Source: Notospermus geniculatus (taxonomy: Eukaryota; Nemertea; Pilidiophora; Heteronemertea; Lineidae). From it: a DNA stretch of 64,000 bases. Below, in pieces: positions 47,110 through 57,711 of the stretch (within the stretch, counting starts at the first letter, position 1; the number at the start of each line of letters is the position of its first letter). The translations under genes and the position numbers were made by a program. The notes beneath the pieces are model-generated. The model was not told the DNA's origin. It saw only the letters and a program-made list of their open reading frames with translations, and ran no database searches. Where the stretch lies: NCBI GenBank assembly GCA_002633025.1, contig NMRB01000251.1, positions 124,001-188,000 on the forward strand, given 5' to 3'.

Positions 47110-47242
47110 GTGCCAAGTGCTTTCCAGAGCACCTCTTACCACCGACCAGTATGCGCAATGGAAAATGTATTGTTATTTTTTCGCAGTGCTGCTTCCAAAC
47201 AAACCATTCTCTGTTCCGCAGACTGGTAACCAAGGATTGGCT
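47110..47242 (+). mobile_element. Five-copy palindromic family, copy D
   Basis: GGAAAATGTATTGTTATTTT, GTGCTGCTTCCAAACAAACC and TCTGTTCCGCAGACTGG align with copy A. The left flank ACCGACCAGTATGCGCAA matches copy B. The outer arms are decayed, so the limits are approximate. Confidence 0.55.
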
Positions 47243-47399
47243 GTAACTCTAGGTCTATAATAGCCTATATTTAAAACTGTTTTCGCTGAAGTCCCAAGCA
47301 CGTATTTTGGCGGTGTTCGTTCTTCTGCTTTCCCCTCTTCCACCCCAAGGTGGCAAACTCAAAAGGTTTGTCGCTCATACTATACACCATGTTCTAATA

Positions 47400-47519
47400 G
47401 GTATCCGCCACGGGTTACTGACGACTACGTCATGTACGTGCGGCAGTAACCCCATGCATGCGTTATGCACTGATCTTATCGTAGTCGTACGTAGTCGTCA
47501 GTAACCCGTGGCGGATACC
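47400..47519. mobile_element. TA-flanked MITE, GGTATCCGCCACGGGTTACT ends
   Basis: GGTATCCGCCACGGGTTACT and GACGACTACG are mirrored exactly at the right. TA lies on both sides (47398-47399 and 47520-47521). The loop is about 55 bp. Near-perfect arms indicate a young insertion. Confidence 0.9.
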
Positions 47520-47521
47520 TA

Positions 47522-50334
47522 GTACGACCGCCAGGATGCTTTTTTACAGGATTGCGAATATAAGCCAGTCAGTTCCTGGTTGTGCTTACTTCGGACATAT
47601 GGAGACAGACAAAACAGATGCCTAACACCAAAGACGCAGCGAAATGTACGCTTGGTGTCAGGTGAAGCTGGAGGAAGAGACCCCAGTGCATTCACCATCT
47701 ACAATGTCGTGTCGTTGACCATCTGCGTTCCGCCCTCGCTCGCTACGTACAGGTGGTAACGTCTGCTGGTCTAATGATTCCGCCACCTTGCACGACGTCG
47801 ACGTATGTCAGTTCATCTCTCATGTACCTGGCATAATCGATCATCAATCTCCTGTCAATCCCTCTGAGACTTGGAGTTTTCAGTTAATTTAACAAATAAT
47901 GACTTTACTTCATTCAATCTTCGCTAACGTCCAAATCGATACATTCTCCAGCCGGTGTTGAACGATCGTGTTTACCTTAAGTATTGATATGTCTGGTCAG
48001 TTTAAGCTAATGATTTCAGACGTTTTCTCCGTCTATTTCTCCCAGTACGTTCTTTACAAATGCTTCTTCCTGTAAGGTCGAATGCTCTTTAACAAACTCG
48101 TCTTGGAAGGTAACGGCAATGACCAACACCTCCAAAGGACATACCAGATTTAGGAATCAGTGAGATATTTCAATTTTAGGGTCCAGCAGAGAGAGATTCG
48201 CTGAAGGCCTTGTTGCACCTGTCGTGAACGTTTCACGCCACGTTGATTGCCCGCCGGTGGTGAAACTTTAGTCATTTTCTGCTGGAATGCTTCCGAATAA
48301 TGGATACGGCTTTAAAACGCTACCTAAACTCGGTTGAACGAGGACGCCGTAACATCTTCGCCAGACCCCTCTACCATATATACCGCTGGTGGCGTCGACA
48401 GAAAAGGTTCATACATGCTGCCATATCATTATCCTATGGGTTTTTTTCTACCAAAGCAAATCAACACATCAGCACCTATCTCCACAGCAGAGCCAACAGA
48501 ATAGTACTGATGACCGGAAGTAATCAAGCTGGACATGCGCAGCACTTTACTCAGCGCCCAAGAGGGGCAGAGAAAGACCTGACATCGGTTAAAATCAGAG
48601 ACAACCACAGTACATAGGGTTAATATTCTGCGTGGTCCCGTACTTTCTGATTCTCTTAACCTGAAAAAATCGATATCTCAGAGGACTCCAAAAGCACTCA
48701 CACAGGAAGAAAACCAAGAGCAAACTGAAGACGACGTATTTACCTGAGAAATCTATTAAAGCTTGTTATTCGCTCTACATCCGTTAGAGAAGAAAGGCGC
48801 TATCGAAGATACCTTCCATTCCGAGACATTTTATGCTGCGTTGCATCCGCTACATTCATCGTACAACGATTTTCTTGTGATTATAGATGCTTTGAGGTAT
48901 CGGTGACAAGTTCCCGCGTGTTTTCTTTTTCCTTCTTTGTGCAATCGTATTCATGACATGTCGGACCAGGAAATCCCAGATTTGGGATTTTAGTTTTAAC
49001 CATTGAGAACATAACATGTTGTGTGTGGAATTTTTTTATGGGATTCCTCTTTCCGAATGTTCTTTTTCTGTATCATGTCTTTATTATCAACTGACAACAA
49101 TCACCTCGCCGCATCCCTCCGATTGTAAAGGTCTTTAGCGAACCATCTCAGAGTGCAGGGTACAGATGCTTCCGTAATTTCAGGACTGCTTGAGTAAAGG
49201 CTCCATCTCTCTTTCTTAGATTGAGTCAGCTCCAACTCCACAGAGATTTTGAATCTTTTCTCAGCCCCTCCATACTCCACCTCGCGAAAACAAGGAATTC
49301 ATGTCCTGGGACAGACTCTAAACCGAGATCGTGCCTTCATTTCGCCTTTTCTTGTAGCTTTGTCTTTCGCTACCCTGACTCATTTGTATTCACCCCAGCA
49401 GACTCAATGATGTCCAATGACCACTTCTTTCAGCTTTCCTATGTGTTTCCATCCACTTGGCTATGCCTCATATATCTGGTTTGCCACGAGTGGTGTTCTC
49501 TGTACATCCACAGAGGACTACAACCAAATGTTGGACTGTCGGATAAGGTTGAGGCCCACTCATGGCCGCTTTGGCAAACAAACTATGACTGGGCTCCGGG
49601 ATGCAGTACCATTTTAGTCAAAGCGTCACTGGGACTGTGAGCTAATACTCTTCTAGACGGTAAACAGTACATTGGCACATGATGGTCCTCCAACACACGA
49701 ACAATCTTTATTAAACTCTATTTTTGATATATACAAACCCGCAGCCCTCCAGTCTTATGTTCTCGTAAATGATACGAAACAGGTTGTTGCACTGAAACAA
49801 CTCTGAACTTCACCCACCTTTTTGCAGTTCGTTGATTGGGATTGGAGTCTGTCTTGTCTTAGTGACATTGAATGAGTGTCGAGACTCGCGTTGGCGTCGT
49901 CAAATCAAAGTGGCGTGTAGCGCTACAACTCGCTAATGATCCCGATTCCCTCACAGAAATAGCGATTTTTCAGTGAATAGCGAAATCGACTGAGAGATCA
50001 ATCAGTACAAGATGGATTAAAGAGAAACAAAGTCTTGGAGGAGATAATCACAAGATAATATCTAGAATCAATCGCCGACAGGGACCATAATAGGAAACGT
50101 CAAGTCGGAACGAGAAGATCAGCTAATGAGGACGGCACCTTATGTTTGCCTAAAGCTGAAGAGACAAGGGAATCTTGAAGGGTAACGTGTCTGTGTCCGG
50201 AGAACAAAACCTGGAGAATGACACCTTGGCATTTCAGGTGATCGAGTACAACCGCGGGTGGATCTTGATGGTATGCGGGGAAACGATGACACCAGACCAT
50301 CCACCAAGACGGCAAGAGGTAAAAGGTATCCTAG
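47522..50334. other. Non-coding stretch
   Basis: No repeat was found. A 139-codon frame at 49221-49640 overlaps a different frame (49417-49617) that reads more like protein, with PLGYASYIWFATSGVLC and EDYNQMLDC, after a pyrimidine-rich CTTCTTTCAG. Family not recognised. Confidence 0.3.
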
Positions 50335-50440
50335 GCCCAATTCATACGTCCTCGCCAACCACTGTGCGGAAGGGAATGCTTGTATATTCCACACTGACNN
50401 NNGAAAGCATTTGTGGTAACTGACTCCTGCTGTATGGAAG
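50335..50440 (+). mobile_element. Five-copy palindromic family, copy E (contains 4 N)
   Basis: GCCCAATTCATACGTCCTCG, CCAACCACTG and GGAATGCTTGTATATTCC match the left half of copies A and B. Four Ns (50399-50402) break the loop and GAAAGCATTTG follows. The right limit is uncertain. Confidence 0.5.
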
Positions 50441-51399
50441 GCGGACGACGATTAAGTAATAGTCTGGCTATTCTGTCGGGAGAAGTACATACGCAAACGT
50501 AATTATGTGGAGGCTATTGGTGACATTGTGAATCACCCCGGCCAGTCAGGAGAACCCCTCTTATGGCTCTTCGCCGATGAGGTTTGTCATCTCAGAACTC
50601 ATCCAAATGACTTATTACAGTAGTTACGAGTCACCGAACTATTACAAAAGATGAATATACAATGGTTTACACTCTCAGCATTTGGGTGAAGTGACAATTA
50701 GACAACTCTCTCTCTGTTTATTATACTGAAACATTTCGGACGTGTTTTGCGATTTAATCAGAGAAAAAGCATTCTTGCAGGAGCGAATTAATCAAACTCC
50801 GTCACTGAGTGCATTTTCTTAGGGTAATATCCACTACGACTTCAGCATACGAATGACGACGGGAACGCCAGTACTCTTGGTATTGTGATTGGAAAGAAAA
50901 TTACAACATTACATCGTCGAGATAATGTAAGCAATCAAATTTGCCATCGGAAAGGGACTGTATTGGGGATTAAAAGTTAACTGGCGTTGATTAAAATCAA
51001 ATATCAGTTCTGTATCGAAAATGTACTCGTATAGTTGGTTGATATATGAGTTGTCTTTTGTCCCACTGTCTGAAAACAGGGAAACATGCGTAGGCCCTAT
51101 ATCCGTAAAGGTCACGTTGTTGTTTTCAGGATTAAGTTCGTAAGGATCTGGTTTAGGGTTAGGGTAGGGTTTCTGATACTGGACACACTGTAATCCTTCT
51201 TCCCTCTGGACATACTAATGACCGCGTTCTTTAGAGACGAGTAGGCTACACTAAACTCGTAGGCTACACTAAACTCGTAACGAAAGAACTACACGTACTT
51301 TCTAAAGCCGATTAGAGCACAGCTGGTTCTTATCAGGCAACATGACAAAATCCGAAACGTGTTTGCTCGCTCCATGCCAGAACTACCCCTTCTTTATAA
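50441..51399. other. Non-coding stretch with two small repeats
   Basis: A short telomere-like tract GGTTTAGGGTTAGGGTAGGG lies near 51149. An 18-bp unit (TAGGCTACACTAAACTCG) is doubled at 51242-51277. No gene. Confidence 0.5.
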
Positions 51400-51503
51400 G
51401 GCGGATGAAGCAACAAACTGATTCAACGTCAAGCACCGACAGAGGCATTCGAACCCGCAACATCTTAACCGTGACTCAATCCCCCACGGTGCCGCCGCGG
51501 CAA
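51400..51503 (-). mobile_element. tRNA-derived SINE head, decayed
   Basis: On the minus strand GGCGGCACCGTGGGGGATTG precedes GCGGGTTCGAATGCCTC (B box) at the expected spacing. The body is decayed. It is not a functional tRNA. Confidence 0.45.
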
Positions 51504-52710
51504 CTTACGACACAGCCAAGAATTCAAGTGTAAATTTTATCTACATGTATGTCTGCTGGAACAAATTGATAAATCGCTTTTGGGCGCTGTTGCCAATTAA
51601 AGGTACCAAAGTCAGGTGTCCTTCCCCTGGTAATCGCATCACCTGGCCATTAGTGGCAGTTGCTTCGTTCTCATGATGGTCTTTGATAAGATTTAGAAAC
51701 GATAATGTGACGACTTGTTGGACACGGGACGAGTGAATCATCGGCCGATGTTGAGAGCCCGACGCTGAGAGACTTGCTTAGTTTTTCTCTGTCGTGCTGA
51801 CCTTTGGTCATAATCTTTGTATCTTTACCCTCGCAGGGTAAGCCTCCTTGAAGTTTTCACCCACATGTACGTTCGGGTGCACATCCAAACAGGCCAAGGG
51901 TCACCCCCTCCCCCGCTCTCAGGGCAACGGGCGATTTTTCGTCAGGATTGGCCAGCCTACGGTGCCCCTCTTCAACGGCTGCCTTTGACCACCGTCTTGA
52001 GACTCCCCCGTCCAAAAATCCGCTTCCTCTCCCAAATTCCTGGATTCGTTCCTGTTGTCGGAGCATTTTGATGAAGTTATTCATGCTACGTATAGAAGAC
52101 TACATAGTTTCAGGTGACGCAGCTTCCAACATTTGATCTCGTCCCAACCAATTACACTTTGCTTGCTAAATTACCGACGAATCTACCCAACTGTTGTTAC
52201 AAGTAATAAGCGATGGGAATAGAAAGATAAGCGTACGGTGTCTCATTTTAAACTTAATTGATCTGGTTAACTGGTCCCGATCATCTGATACAGCTCACCA
52301 AGGATCGCTTCCTCGGAACAAAACTTGGAGAATCACGACCAGGGTCGTCTGGGCAGATAATGAGCGCGATATTAATCCCTACTTTTAATTTGATTATATC
52401 CTTTGAGAGTGTCGCGTCGTGAAAGGTTTGGCCGGTGGAAAACTTTACCAGTTAGGATTATTAATCATGCCGTGATGACGGGGTATGTGTCAGGTTTTTG
52501 AGCCGGTCCTGCTCCCTTCAAGATCTCTGACGGAAGTGAAAAGAGCAGGGGACGAACTTACATGTTTGGGATGCAAATGACCCACCGTATATCCCTGTGT
52601 GTTGCTAATGTGATAGAATCTAATGCCCTGTCCTACTCATGCCTGCCAGTCTGCATTGTTTGTATCGGGATTAAGGGTTTTGTTCTCTCTCTACGTTGAG
52701 TGGATCTTAA
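51504..52710. other. Non-coding stretch with a possible hAT-type fragment
   Basis: At 51890-52054 a C-rich left part and a right end reading AAATCCGCTTCCTCTC..CTGGATTCGTTCCTG resemble a worn hAT-type MITE end (GGATCCGCCCCTG). The rest is featureless. Confidence 0.3.
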
Positions 52711-53087
52711 AGGGACTAGGAAAATTTGTTCAAGCTTCGGTTATTACAAAATGCTAGTCTTTCATGATAAATTCCCACCGTCAATTCACTTTTTCAATTA
52801 TCTGTTACTTTCTGGCACCCAGACAAATCAGTTATCACCACACCATGGAACATTCACCACGTCACTGGGAACCTAATCAACATAATAAAGTACAAGCTCG
52901 CCCCATACAAAACATACAGCGAGAGAGTCCCAGTGACGTGGTGAATTCTCCATGGTGTGGTGATGACTGATTTGTCTGCGTGCCAGTAATTAACACTTAA
53001 TTGAAAAAGTGAATTGACGGTGGGAATTTATCATGAAAGACTAGCATTTTGTAATAAGCGAAGCTTGAAAAAATTTTCCTAGTCCCT
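52711..53087. mobile_element. Large fold-back element flanked by TTAA
   Basis: AGGGACTAGGAAAATTTGTT begins the left arm and its mirror ends AATTTTCCTAGTCCCT. The arms are about 165 bp each with few mismatches and continue through CACCGTCAATTCACTTTTTC and CACCATGG..CACGTCACTGGGA. TTAA lies at 52707-52710 and 53088-53091. TTAA is the piggyBac target, so a piggyBac-driven MITE is the best reading. Its long RNA hairpin would form double-stranded RNA if transcribed. Confidence 0.88.
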
Positions 53088-53255
53088 TTAATCCCTAGAT
53101 GTATTGTTGGGGGCATTAGATTCTATAAGCAGTGCCGCCACGAAAAGCCGTTGATAAATATGAGGTAATAGACGAGAATATGGACGGAACCCTCTCTAGC
53201 CACACCACTAAGGAATGGGGTAACAGAACCCATACGAATGGGGAGCGCCTTCGCA

Positions 53256-53471
53256 GGTTTGTTTGTCATGCCACCAATAGGGAGTTTAAGAAATCAAACG
53301 ATAAACGTTAACTTTACGACAACGTTATTTTTCTAATGCGAATTCACCAGATTATATATTGCGTTTTCGGTACAAAAAATAACGTTGTCGTAAAGTTAAC
53401 GTTTATCGTTTGATTTCTTAAACTCCCTATTGTCATACTCCGTACGACATTAGCGGCATGACAAACAGAAC
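53256..53471. mobile_element. Outer fold-back element hosting the 53280 MITE
   Basis: GGTTTGTTTGTCATGCC (53256-53272) is mirrored by GGCATGACAAACAGAAC (53455-53471). Between them lies the inner palindromic element and about 27 bp of residual host sequence. It indicates insertion of one element into another. Confidence 0.5.
53280..53427. mobile_element. TA-flanked MITE, GGGAGTTTAAGAAATC ends
   Basis: The arms of about 55 bp from GGGAGTTTAAGAAATCAAAC through AACGTTATTTTT are exact mirrors. TA flanks both sides (53278-53279 and 53428-53429). The terminal GGGAGTTT is shared with 3421-3549. Perfect arms mean a young insertion. Confidence 0.92.
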
Positions 53472-53955
53472 TTGAGTGTCGTCCATCCCATCATTGTTTA
53501 TGATCCGTTACAGACTTAAATTCAATTTCCCTTTAGGCCTGCAGCTTCGGTTTGCCGAATTCGGTTGTACAGGAATGGTAGTGATGGGCCCAACGCCACG
53601 GGAAGTGCTGTCGGAGGAATGTAATTTCGAATGGACTGCGCCTGAAAGACGTGTGATCAGCATCATGCAAAAAAACGCTCGTCGTGATTATGCCACGGGA
53701 TTGTAATTATTTTGAAAATGGAAATGATTAAGTGAAACAAAAATCAATTATTGCTGGATTAGGCACAAATGTTGAAGAGCAGTCAAAACCAATCGCATTA
53801 TGAAGATATCACATCACGTTCGTCAAGTGACTACTCAGGTTTAACCGTTATTCGCTTCTTGGAAAGATCTTCAGCACATTTCCTTGACCCATCACCCTTA
53901 ACTAATACATGTAACTAATTACGTGAAGTGATAGTACCTCATATTAGGAGGCCAT

Positions 53956-53992
53956 CCCCCTTCCCCCCCCCCACACACACCACCACCACCAC
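53956..53992. repeat. Poly-C / CA / CAC microsatellite
   Basis: CCCCCCCC runs into ACACACAC and then CCACCACCAC. It sits at the end of the SINE fragment on its minus-strand 3' side. Confidence 0.85.
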
Positions 53993-54103
53993 TAGCATTA
54001 TCACATTGTGGAGCTTCCCGAATGGTGACTCTATCAGCAGTCGAACCCAAGCCCTCTCGGTCACAAGTCCGAAGCTCAGTAATTGCACCACAGCCCCTCC
54101 AAC
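53990..54103 (-). mobile_element. tRNA-derived SINE head
   Basis: The minus strand reads GGGGCTGTGGTGCAATTACT (A-box area), an anticodon arm TCGGACTTGTGACCGA, then GCTTGGGTTCGACTGC (B box). The short body runs into the microsatellite. Single copy, decayed. Confidence 0.55.
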
Positions 54104-54649
54104 CACCCATCCACCTCCACACACTGGATATTATCAACAACACTTCCTGGTACACCCGTCTTGAAAAATCAGAAGTACTTTGAAAAGGTGTTCAAAATAG
54201 TTTCCATTTTTCCATTCTTCAGCTAGTTAACATTTGACTTTCGTCTACAGACTGCAATGGCTTTCAAACCACCGTCTCAGACAATTCCAACCAGAATATT
54301 ACCAAATATCGATTAGCACTTAAGGAATGGCTAAGAGGAGAATAATTTCAGTTAAAGATTATAAAGTCGATGAGAAGAGGCTGTAAAGTTCAAATCGGTT
54401 CCCACATAAATCATTGAATTATAATGTGAAGTTTTGCCATTGTCTCGAAGTGTGATTTCTTTCCTGCAACACCACGTGACCATGTGACGTCATTTGTTGG
54501 TCGTCTAATGCAGCGCCCACATCGTTTGACAGAGAATGTTTTGTTTAACACCAACTTGGCAAGAAATGAATTTTCCGCACCAGAAATTTTTCAGCGAAGA
54601 AGTGTGAATAGTAGGCTTTTAAACAATATCACCAATGATCCCAGATTGA
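54104..54649. other. Non-coding stretch
   Basis: Nothing recognised. Confidence 0.4.
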
Positions 54650-54763
54650 GGGCCGTATTCTAGAACCTTCCTTAACTCTAAGGTTTACCTTTAGCTATTG
54701 TTTGTACAGCAGAATACAGAAGCTTAAAAGTGAGTTAAGGTCAGGAGGCTCTATATACGGGCC
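54650..54763. mobile_element. Decayed MITE of the 26394/26516 family
   Basis: GGGCCGTATTCTAGAACC, TTCCTTAACTCTAAGG opens it and GAGTTAAGG..GGAGGCTC..TATACGGGCC closes it. The left arm is well kept, the right arm is mutated. Confidence 0.75.
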
Positions 54764-55857
54764 TTAAACTTCAGCATTTGTCCAACTTGAACAACAGCGT
54801 TTTCCAAACATGAGCATGATATTCTACGTAAAGGGATTCTATTATAACTAGAATCCTAAGATTAATGGCTTTTAGACGAGGTAAATACTCTATCGGTATT
54901 TTTTTAAATTTCGCAGCACCATTGAGCCCGCGGGTCGTATGGGAGAAGAACATTTCGGAAAGTGACAGAGCTCACGTACTACAAAACGGAAAGAAAGATA
55001 TTTGCGAGAACATACTAGCCCCCGGTCTTCGTTTGTTGCTATTGAAAGAGAATACGGTGTGTTGACAGATACTTTTCATGCCTAGAATCTTCGCGGCAGT
55101 ACGTGTCGTCTAAAAACTCTCGACATGTAGATCTTGAAACGCCATCTAACTTCAAAGAAAAACATGTTAAAGTCTAGTTTTTAGGTTGGTCTTTGAATTT
55201 GGAAGGCGAGGACGAAGTCGAAGATTCGGCAAGCTATTAGACACAAATATACTGATAATGGTACTGAGTTAACACTGTTTTCAAAAGGGGACTGACTGTT
55301 TACCGAAAAATATCCGGAAAAAGTTGTCTCGGAATCAAATTAGGTATACTAATTTGAAGACGTTGAAGTAATCCCGCACGCAAGCAAGTCCGTCTGGATC
55401 AGGTGGTTTACGACTAAATGACAACATCGACTTGGATAATATTTCAAATTGTCTCACATTCATCCCGTGTCTTCAGACACTTAAACAGTCACAAAGTTGA
55501 TAATGAACTAATGATACATGTAATAGCCGAACTGCAACCAATTTAGATATACGCTCCGCCACGTTAGCCTAAAATGAAAGCGGTCTTTGAAATTTAACTA
55601 TCACGCAAATAGGTAATTATCTTCCTAATATATTTGGCTTAAATCTATACACAAGTCGACGGATGCTCCTTAATGTACATATTATGTGATGTCTTGTCCC
55701 ATGGTGCAAGAAGGAATCTTGGCACTACACGAGCCAACAAGTTTGCTTAAAGATGAAATCAATCTTTGGAGAGTGTTTCCTACTGCCGAAGGCTAAGATG
55801 AAAACTAACAGCACATCGCCCTGTTTCTATTAGTAGCCTACCAGCAAATCGTGGGCT
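54764..55857. other. Non-coding stretch
   Basis: No gene or repeat recognised. Confidence 0.4.
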
Positions 55858-55968
55858 GGGTCCATATACATGTATATTCATAAACATATTTAAGGGTATC
55901 TTTTCTGTTGAACAAAGGATAAGTGTCACACTTATATGTTGACCTAAGTTGTTTCATGAATATGGTCC
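55858..55968. mobile_element. Intact sister of the outer MITE at 4137
   Basis: GGGTCCATATACATG...TATTCATAAAC opens it and CATGAATATGGTCC closes it. The interior (TTGTTCAACA, AAGTGTGACACTT, ACTTAGGTC in reverse) matches the 4137-4398 element without its insertion. Confidence 0.75.
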
Positions 55969-57377
55969 ACAGGATTAACTGGTTTTAAAGACCCAGGCTT
56001 CCTGTGCCTACAAATGGACATATATAACATCGACAAAAGGCACAAAGAATTTGGGTCAAGTTAAAATGCACATAGCCGCAGTTAATCCTCGGCGTATGAA
56101 ACGTTAGACAAAAGGCAAGTGAGATCAATTTCAATATATATGTAGCATTCATTCTGGCCCAAACGGCGTGCAAAGAACAACGAGCCCCCCCCCCCCCNNN
56201 NNNNNNNNNNNNNNNNNNNNNNNNNNNNNNNNNNNNNNNNNNNNNNACAATTAAAATGGCTCACGTGGATTTCAGCTCGATTAAGCCAAGCTGTTGACAC
56301 CCAGGAAACGTTTAGCACTAAACCGTCACATCATTTTCACAGCTATTTAGATACATTTAATCCTTGAAACCACTCAATATGCTTGGTAACTTAATCCTGC
56401 AGTATTGACTCGATGCCATAAAGCCACTTGTCTTGAAAGAGGCGTCAGAACGTAGAGGATTCCAATTTCAGTCCGTTATTAGCGAGGGACGAGACCTGAA
56501 TGTGAAACAGCTCAGGGATTAGATCAATAGTCTCTCATTCTACATCAACTGTTTGAATTTAATTCTACAACGTTTTTCAATTGTTTTTATCTTAACAGGT
56601 TTCGTCAATTATCTCATAGCCTAGAGATGAAATTTGCTATTTTGAAGATTCATTGCTGCAACACTCGTCAACACAGACACCTCTCAGAATAAAGTACATT
56701 TGTGTTCCAGCGTGGGCAGTTCTCTCAACTCCCGTAGCTTAATAGTGACAAGAAGTAAACTGGCAGGTTCTGGAGATTAAACAGCGACAGTCAATCTGGC
56801 AAGTTCTAGAACTTGTTCTGAGATGTCACGGAGGAAAAAAAACGTTCTACCGAAGTTTTAATCACTGTGGGCACGGCATTTCAATTTCGAGTACTATTGC
56901 CATGCGCCAACTCTTCCATCTTTCATCTAATTATCTAGCGACTGCACCGACTTCTTATCACAAGAAGTGATTTTGCAGAACAAGACAAAAATTTACCTCA
57001 AACACCCCAGCAATGTCAATAGATGATATCCTGCCTTAGCCCACAAACAATATTTTTCGACTGAACGCCTAGGGGTGGGTGCGATAAAACCAGGCTCTGT
57101 TGTATAATGTTCACGTTATTCAGAATAATCTCATTCAACACAGGCCTACTCAGCTAAAACCCATCAACAGAACATAAAAACCATCGCCCCAACTATGGCA
57201 CCAAGGAAACAACGTTTATAGTTCTCGGTGCTTGTTTTAAAAGCGGATCACAAATGTCTTGCTTCAGGTTCAGAATCGAGTTTTCTCATCGTCTCTTTTG
57301 AGCTTCTCCCTATAGTTCACTTGTCAAGTAAACGAGTGTCTAATGCTGATATTAACGTTTCCCCATTTGACGTCACC
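55969..57377. other. Non-coding stretch with a gap
   Basis: A poly-C run (56184-56197) abuts a 49-N gap (56198-56246); the run probably caused the break. The remainder is featureless. Confidence 0.5.
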
Positions 57378-57491
57378 CAGGCGCGGATCCGGGGGTGGGG
57401 CACACCCGGCCCGTGCCCCCTCTATTTTGTGGAAAATCTTGATGTGCGCTGGCTGTGCCCCCTCTTTTCCATGATTCTGGATCCGCCCCTG
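57378..57491. mobile_element. hAT-like MITE, CAGGCGCGGATCC ends
   Basis: CAGGCGCGGATCC opens and GGATCCGCCCCTG closes it, with C-rich words (GTGCCCCCTCT) repeated inside. TCACC repeats directly at 57373-57377 and 57492-57496. CAGGGGCGGATCC-type ends are typical of hAT-related MITEs, whose duplications are normally 8 bp, so three bases would have to be mutated. Confidence 0.6.
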
Positions 57492-57554
57492 TCACCAAAG
57501 GAATTCAAGAACTGCCGTCAGCTGTGACTGTACTCTTTGTGTGGCCATTCAAAT

Positions 57555-57698
57555 CATTAGTCTTTTCTGGTCTCTCCAACTGAAAAGTGCCTAAGGAAGA
57601 CCCCGGTTGGGGTCGAAAATTCGCAAGTTTCTGGAAGTTAACTTCTTGATATTTATCATTTTGTGTCTCAATTTTTGTGCTTTCTCGTTCTTTGGATA
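57555..57698 (+). mobile_element. Short retroelement-like insertion with hammerhead-like core, copy 3
   Basis: It is flanked by a 13-bp perfect direct repeat, TGGCCATTCAAAT, at 57542-57554 and 57699-57711. Inside are GAAAAGTGCC, CTAAGGA (57591-57597, one core base changed), the hairpin GACCCC-GGTT-GGGGTC, GAAA (57615-57618), TTCTGGAAGTTAACTTC and the tail TTATCATTTTGTGTCTC followed by AATTTTTGTGC. That tail is present in inverted orientation in copy 1. No coding capacity. Confidence 0.7.
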
Positions 57699-57711
57699 TG
57701 GCCATTCAAAT

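Noticed and set aside
51149-51172. Telomere or fused chromosome end
   Set aside because: Only about two to three TTAGGG-like units are present, which is too short to mean more than chance.
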